A stretch of 64,000 bases of DNA from NCBI GenBank assembly GCA_027493945.1, contig JAOSJU010000001.1, positions 2,533,658 to 2,597,657 on the forward strand, read 5' to 3'. Shown here one piece after another: positions 57,791 through 64,000 of this stretch. The translations under genes and the position numbers were made by a program. This DNA is from Burkholderiaceae bacterium (GTDB lineage: Bacteria; Pseudomonadota; Gammaproteobacteria; Burkholderiales; Burkholderiaceae_E). How positions within the stretch are numbered: position 1 is the first letter of the stretch; every line of letters starts with the position of its first letter. The notes beneath the pieces are model-generated. The model searched no databases. It was not told the DNA's origin and was given only the letters and a program-made list of their open reading frames with translations.

Positions 57791-58324
57791 ATGACCAAGC
57801 GTTGGTACGTCGTCCACGCGTACTCCGGCATGGAGAAGAGCGTCGCGCGCGCGATCCGCGAGCGGGCCGACCGCGCCGGCATGTCCGACAAGTTCGGCCG
57901 CATCCTCGTGCCGACCGAAGAGGTCGTCGAGATGAAGGGCGGCCAGCGCAAGACCACCGAGCGCCGTTTCTTCCCGGGCTACGTGCTGGTCGAGATGGAA
58001 ATGGACGACGACAGCTGGCACCTGGTGAAGCACACCAACAAGGTGACCGGCTTCATCGGCGGCACCGGCAACCGGCCCAGTCCGATCTCCGAGAAGGAGG
58101 TCGAGAAGATCATGGCGCAGATGCAGGAGGGCGTCGAGAAGCCGAAGCCGAAGACGCTGTTCGAGGTCGGCGAGATGGTGCGCGTGCGCGAGGGTCCGTT
58201 CACCGACTTCCACGGCAACGTCGAGGAAGTCAACTACGAGAAGAGCCGCCTGCGCGTGTCGGTCACGATCTTCGGGCGCGCCACGCCGGTCGAGCTCGAA
58301 TTCGGGCAGGTCGAGAAGGTTTGA
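57791..58324 (+). CDS. nusG: transcription termination/antitermination protein NusG
   Basis: 177 residues. NGN domain ([33 protein letters not shown]) and KOW domain ([20 protein letters not shown]). Begins directly at the secE stop. Binds RNA polymerase, aids processivity and Rho termination, and couples to ribosomal S10. Confidence 0.97.
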   Translation: MTKRWYVVHAYSGMEKSVARAIRERADRAGMSDKFGRILVPTEEVVEMKGGQRKTTERRFFPGYVLVEMEMDDDSWHLVKHTNKVTGFIGGTGNRPSPISEKEVEKIMAQMQEGVEKPKPKTLFEVGEMVRVREGPFTDFHGNVEEVNYEKSRLRVSVTIFGRATPVELEFGQVEKV

Positions 58325-58417
58325 TTCATCGCGGCGGGTCGCCCCGCCGTGCAACGAGGAGCTCCAGTAGGCCGCAAGGCCGACCGGGCGTTCGAACTCA
58401 GACAGGAGTAGCCAGCA

Positions 58418-58849
58418 ATGGCCAAGAAGATAGTCGGTTTCGTCAAGCTGCAGGTGCCGGCCGGCAAGGCCAACCCTGCGCCGCCGATCGGCCCCGCGCT
58501 GGGCCAGCGCGGCCTGAACATCATGGAGTTCTGCAAGGCGTTCAACGCGCAGACCCAGGGCGTCGAGCCCGGGCTGCCGATTCCGGTGGTCATCACCGCT
58601 TACGCCGACAAGAGCTTCACCTTCGTGATGAAGACGCCGCCGGCCACGGTGCTGATCAAGAAGGCGGCGAAGGTCGAGAAGGGTTCGCCCAAGCCGCATA
58701 CCGACAAGGTCGGCTCGATCACCCGTGCCCGGGCCGAGGAAATCGCGAAGGCCAAGATGCCCGACCTCACCGCTGGCGACATGGATGCCGCGGTGCGCAC
58801 GATCGCGGGCTCGGCGCACAGCATGGGCATCACGGTGGAGGGCCTGTAA
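58418..58849 (+). CDS. rplK: 50S ribosomal protein L11
   Basis: 143 residues. [20 protein letters not shown] is the signature N-terminus; [20 protein letters not shown] near the end. The 93-nt leader contains a GGCGGG/CCCGCC hairpin, possibly the L1-binding feedback site region. Ends one base before rplA. Confidence 0.97.
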   Translation: MAKKIVGFVKLQVPAGKANPAPPIGPALGQRGLNIMEFCKAFNAQTQGVEPGLPIPVVITAYADKSFTFVMKTPPATVLIKKAAKVEKGSPKPHTDKVGSITRARAEEIAKAKMPDLTAGDMDAAVRTIAGSAHSMGITVEGL

Positions 58850-59560
58850 ATGGCGAAGCTCGGCAAACGCACGAAGGCGATCCACGCGAAGGTCGATCGC
58901 CAGAAGGCCTATCCGCTTGTCGATGCGCTGACGGTGATCAAGGGCTGCGCGACCGCGAAGTTCGACGAGTCGATCGACGTCGCGGTGCAGCTCGGCATCG
59001 ACCCGCGCAAGTCCGACCAGGTCGTGCGCGGCTCGGTCGTCCTGCCGGCGGGCACCGGCCGCACGGTGCGCGTCGCGGTGTTCACGCAGGGCGACAAGGC
59101 CGAGGCCGCCAGGGCCGCGGGCGCCGACATCGTCGGCATGGAAGACCTCGCCGAGCAGGTCAGGGCGGGCAACCTGAATTTCGACGTGGTGATCGCCTCG
59201 CCCGACGCGATGAAGGTCGTCGGCGCGCTTGGCCAGATCCTCGGCCCGCGCGGCCTGATGCCGAACCCGAAGGTCGGGACGGTCACCCCGGACGTCGCCA
59301 ACGCGGTGAAGAACGCGAAGGCCGGCCAGGTGCAGTACCGCGCCGACAAGGGCGGCATCGTGCATGCCTCGATCGGCCGCGCCTCGTTCGGCGTCGAGCA
59401 ACTCGAGACCAACCTGAAGGCGCTGGTCGACGCGCTGAACCGTGCCAGGCCGCAGAGCGCCAAGGGCATCTACCTGCGCAAGGTGGCCCTGTCGAGCACG
59501 ATGGGGGTCGGCGTCAAGGTCGACACGACGGCGTTCTCCGCGGCTGCGACGGCAGCCTGA
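58850..59560 (+). CDS. rplA: 50S ribosomal protein L1
   Basis: 236 residues. Two-domain L1 fold ([38 protein letters not shown]). Ends in a short Ala-rich tail. L1 also represses translation of the rplK-rplA message in enterobacteria, presumably here too. Confidence 0.97.
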   Translation: MAKLGKRTKAIHAKVDRQKAYPLVDALTVIKGCATAKFDESIDVAVQLGIDPRKSDQVVRGSVVLPAGTGRTVRVAVFTQGDKAEAARAAGADIVGMEDLAEQVRAGNLNFDVVIASPDAMKVVGALGQILGPRGLMPNPKVGTVTPDVANAVKNAKAGQVQYRADKGGIVHASIGRASFGVEQLETNLKALVDALNRARPQSAKGIYLRKVALSSTMGVGVKVDTTAFSAAATAA

Positions 59561-59611
59561 GGCGGGGCGCGACGCCGCAACGAAAGGAACTTTGGGCCGC
59601 TGGCCGGGCCC

Positions 59612-59755
59612 GGCGACGACGAGGAGGACGCTCCTCGCGTCGGCGAATCCGGCCGGCGGGTTGTCAAAGACCGCAGGGAGCCGACGGCCGATCCGGCCCG
59701 AAGCCTTAATCGACGGAGCAATCCGCAACCCTGCGCAGATGGCGGTCCCGGAGCG
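59612..59755 (+). promoter_or_regulatory. L10 leader (rplJ autoregulatory RNA)
   Basis: The 310-nt rplA-rplJ gap contains a strong hairpin (CGACGaCGAGGAG/CTCCTCGCGTCG, 59614-59642) and then the conserved L10-leader sequence features GTCAAAGACCGCAGG, CTTAAT and CGCAGATGGCG. In other proteobacteria L10(L7/L12)4 binds this RNA and represses translation of rplJL. The outer boundaries are approximate. Confidence 0.8.
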
Positions 59756-59870
59756 GGAGTTTTTTCGCAAGTCCAGTTCATCGCGGACTGTGGTTGCAAC
59801 GAGACTCGCACTCGGTCGCCGTGTAGCAACGGGTGCCGGCACGTTCGGCGCCCAATACCGGAGCAAGACC

Positions 59871-60401
59871 GTGGCTCTCAACCGTGAAGCGAAAGCGGCA
59901 GTGGTTTCCGAAGTCTCCGCCGAAGTGGCGAAGGCGCAGGCGATCATCGTCGCCGAGTATCGTGGTCTGGAAGTCGGTGCGATTACCGCGCTGCGCAGGC
60001 AGGCGCGGAACCAGGGGGTGTACCTGCGCGTGTTGAAGAACACGCTCGCGCGTCGCGCGGTCGCCGGCACGCCGTTCGAGAAGCTGTCCGACAAGATGGT
60101 CGGGCCGCTGATCTACGGCATGTCGACCGATCCGGTATCGGCCGCGAAGGTGCTGAACGCCTTTGCCGGGGACAACGACAAGCTGGTCCTGAAGGCGGGA
60201 GCGATGGCCGGCAACGTTCTCGACGAGAACGGCGTCAAGGCCCTCGCCTCGCTGCCCAGCCGCGAGGAGTTGCTGGCAAGGCTGCTCGGCACGATGCAGG
60301 CGCCGATCGCGCAGTTCGTTCGCACGCTCAACGAGGTGCCGGGCCGTTTCGTCCGCACCGTGGCCGCCCTGCGCGACCAGAAAGAGCAGGCGGGCGCCTG
60401 A
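59871..60401 (+). CDS. rplJ: 50S ribosomal protein L10
   Basis: 176 residues. GTG start at 59871 ([20 protein letters not shown]) with GGAG 7 nt upstream; the track's start at 59442 is inside rplA. Stalk base protein ([34 protein letters not shown]). Confidence 0.95.
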   Translation: MALNREAKAAVVSEVSAEVAKAQAIIVAEYRGLEVGAITALRRQARNQGVYLRVLKNTLARRAVAGTPFEKLSDKMVGPLIYGMSTDPVSAAKVLNAFAGDNDKLVLKAGAMAGNVLDENGVKALASLPSREELLARLLGTMQAPIAQFVRTLNEVPGRFVRTVAALRDQKEQAGA

Positions 60402-60473
60402 GCACCGACCCCTGGCAACGCACTCACCAACCGGACAGGCAATCCATCCCGAACCGAACGGAGTCAATTTCAA

Positions 60474-60854
60474 ATGGCACTCAACAAGACTGAAATCCTC
60501 GACGCGATCGCCGGCATGACGGTGCTCGAGCTGTCGGAAATGATCAAGCTGATGGAAGACAAGTTTGGCGTCTCGGCTGCTGCCGCCGCCGTCGCCGTGG
60601 CGGCGCCGGCCGCCGGCGCCGCCGCCCCGGCCGTCGAAGAGCAAACCGAGTTCACCGTCATGCTCAACGCCGCCGGCGAGAAGAAGGTCGAGGTCATCAA
60701 GGTCGTTCGCGCGGCCACCGGCCTGGGCCTGAAGGAGGCGAAAGACCTCGTCGACGGCGCGCCGAAGGCCGTCAAGGAAGCCATCAGCAAGGCCGACGCC
60801 GAGGCCCTGAAGAAGCAGCTCGAAGACGCCGGCGCGAAAGTCGAGCTCAAGTAA
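60474..60854 (+). CDS. rplL: 50S ribosomal protein L7/L12
   Basis: 126 residues. N-terminal dimerisation part ([14 protein letters not shown]), Ala-rich hinge, and C-terminal factor-binding domain ([20 protein letters not shown]). Forms the ribosomal stalk with L10. Confidence 0.97.
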   Translation: MALNKTEILDAIAGMTVLELSEMIKLMEDKFGVSAAAAAVAVAAPAAGAAAPAVEEQTEFTVMLNAAGEKKVEVIKVVRAATGLGLKEAKDLVDGAPKAVKEAISKADAEALKKQLEDAGAKVELK

Positions 60855-60893
60855 GCCCCGGGTTGTACACCGAGCGCACGCGATACCCGGACA

Positions 60894-60917
60894 CCGCCTG
60901 CCCGACGGGGCGGGCGG
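60894..60917 (+). terminator. strong hairpin 3' of rplL (possible attenuator)
   Basis: CCGCCTGCCC-GACG-GGGCGGGCGG, 10-bp stem with one G-T pair, 39 nt after the rplL stop; TTTT occurs shortly after (within CGGGTTTTCG). It resembles the partial terminator known between rplL and rpoB in E. coli. Confidence 0.5.
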
Positions 60918-60966
60918 TCCCGGGTTTTCGCGTCTGCGCGGCGCCTTCCTTCGCGGAGACCGAGGC

Positions 60967-60991
60967 TTGCCGGTTCGCGCCGAGCCGGCAA
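60967..60991 (+). other. second hairpin in the rplL-rpoB spacer
   Basis: TTGCCGGTTCG-CGC-CGAGCCGGCAA, 11-bp stem with a 3-nt loop. It is followed by repeated CCGGAACC units (61010-61025) able to form a further small stem. Possible RNA processing site or attenuator. Confidence 0.5.
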
Positions 60992-61063
60992 ACCCCGTTC
61001 TCCGGAACCCGGTTCCCCGGAACCGTTCCCGCCCCACTTGTCTGAACAAGACACGGAGTGTTC

Positions 61064-64000
<2,937 letters not shown>

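Noticed and set aside
57077-60094. 1005-residue minus-strand ORF
   Set aside because: Antisense to tuf, tRNA-Trp, secE, nusG, rplK and rplA, all certain.

Overview
The window is high-GC DNA (coding regions overwhelmingly use C- or G-ending codons) from a betaproteobacterium, most likely of the order Burkholderiales. The evidence is gene order: argS-SPOR-dsbA-SDR, rsmI/lpoA-yraN-gmhA(diaA)-BON lipoprotein, dacC-dat-ybeD-lipB-lipA, a PhaM-type PHA granule protein, and tRNA-Tyr/Gly/Thr-tuf-tRNA-Trp-secE-nusG-rplKAJL-rpoB. I cannot name the genus.

Layout. 1-0.75 kb: a small charged ORF that may enter from outside the window, then unassigned sequence. 0.74-5.9 kb (-): a ~1730-residue exonuclease/RecQ/UvrD fusion helicase. 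6.2-14.9 kb: an AEC permease, a TAXI-type binding protein with membrane anchors, an enoyl-CoA hydratase-like protein, a class III CoA-transferase, cystathionine beta-lyase, thioredoxin, an acyl-CoA synthetase and a glyoxalase-like protein. 15-24.7 kb: argS, a SPOR protein, dsbA, SDR, a metal-receptor-like protein, rlpA, then the rsmI/lpoA/yraN/diaA/BON envelope cluster. 24.9-27.5 kb: LemA and an M48 membrane protease. 27.5-36.8 kb: an accessory-looking block with an AtuA-family protein, an AraC-type regulator, a complete branched-chain amino-acid-type ABC transporter (livKHMGF) and an aldehyde dehydrogenase, suggesting uptake and CoA/aldehyde catabolism of an organic acid. 36.8-41.3 kb: GNAT, then the lipoate and cell-wall cluster on the minus strand. 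41.5-44.6 kb (-): two diverged small paralogues, an alpha/beta hydrolase, a 2Fe-2S ferredoxin-like protein and a VanZ protein. 44.7-51 kb: birA, SPOR, rfaE2, FIST, phaM, a CoA-binding protein and metY. 51.1-55.6 kb: a molybdopterin oxidoreductase and a 4Fe-4S/membrane-anchor fusion (PadBCD-like). 55.6-64 kb: tRNA-tuf-secE-nusG-ribosomal protein-rpoB superoperon; rpoB runs off the right edge.

The most striking property is quality-related. At least 14 otherwise intact genes, including argS, tuf (twice) and secE, which a living cell needs, carry single-base frameshifts, several at homopolymer runs. Restoring one base gives standard family lengths (EF-Tu becomes exactly 396 residues). I treat these as probable sequencing or assembly errors, not pseudogenes, and annotate each gene across its full span. 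Two further ORFs lack an expected stop codon (livF running into the aldehyde dehydrogenase; the FeS/anchor gene running through two tRNA genes) and may have the same cause.

I found no CRISPR array, transposase, prophage or recognisable defence island. The best candidates for unusual biology are the three-part helicase, the tandem small paralogues at 41.5-42.5 kb, the apparently leaderless promoters, the 20-bp inverted repeat downstream of yraN and the hairpin-rich rplL-rpoB spacer.
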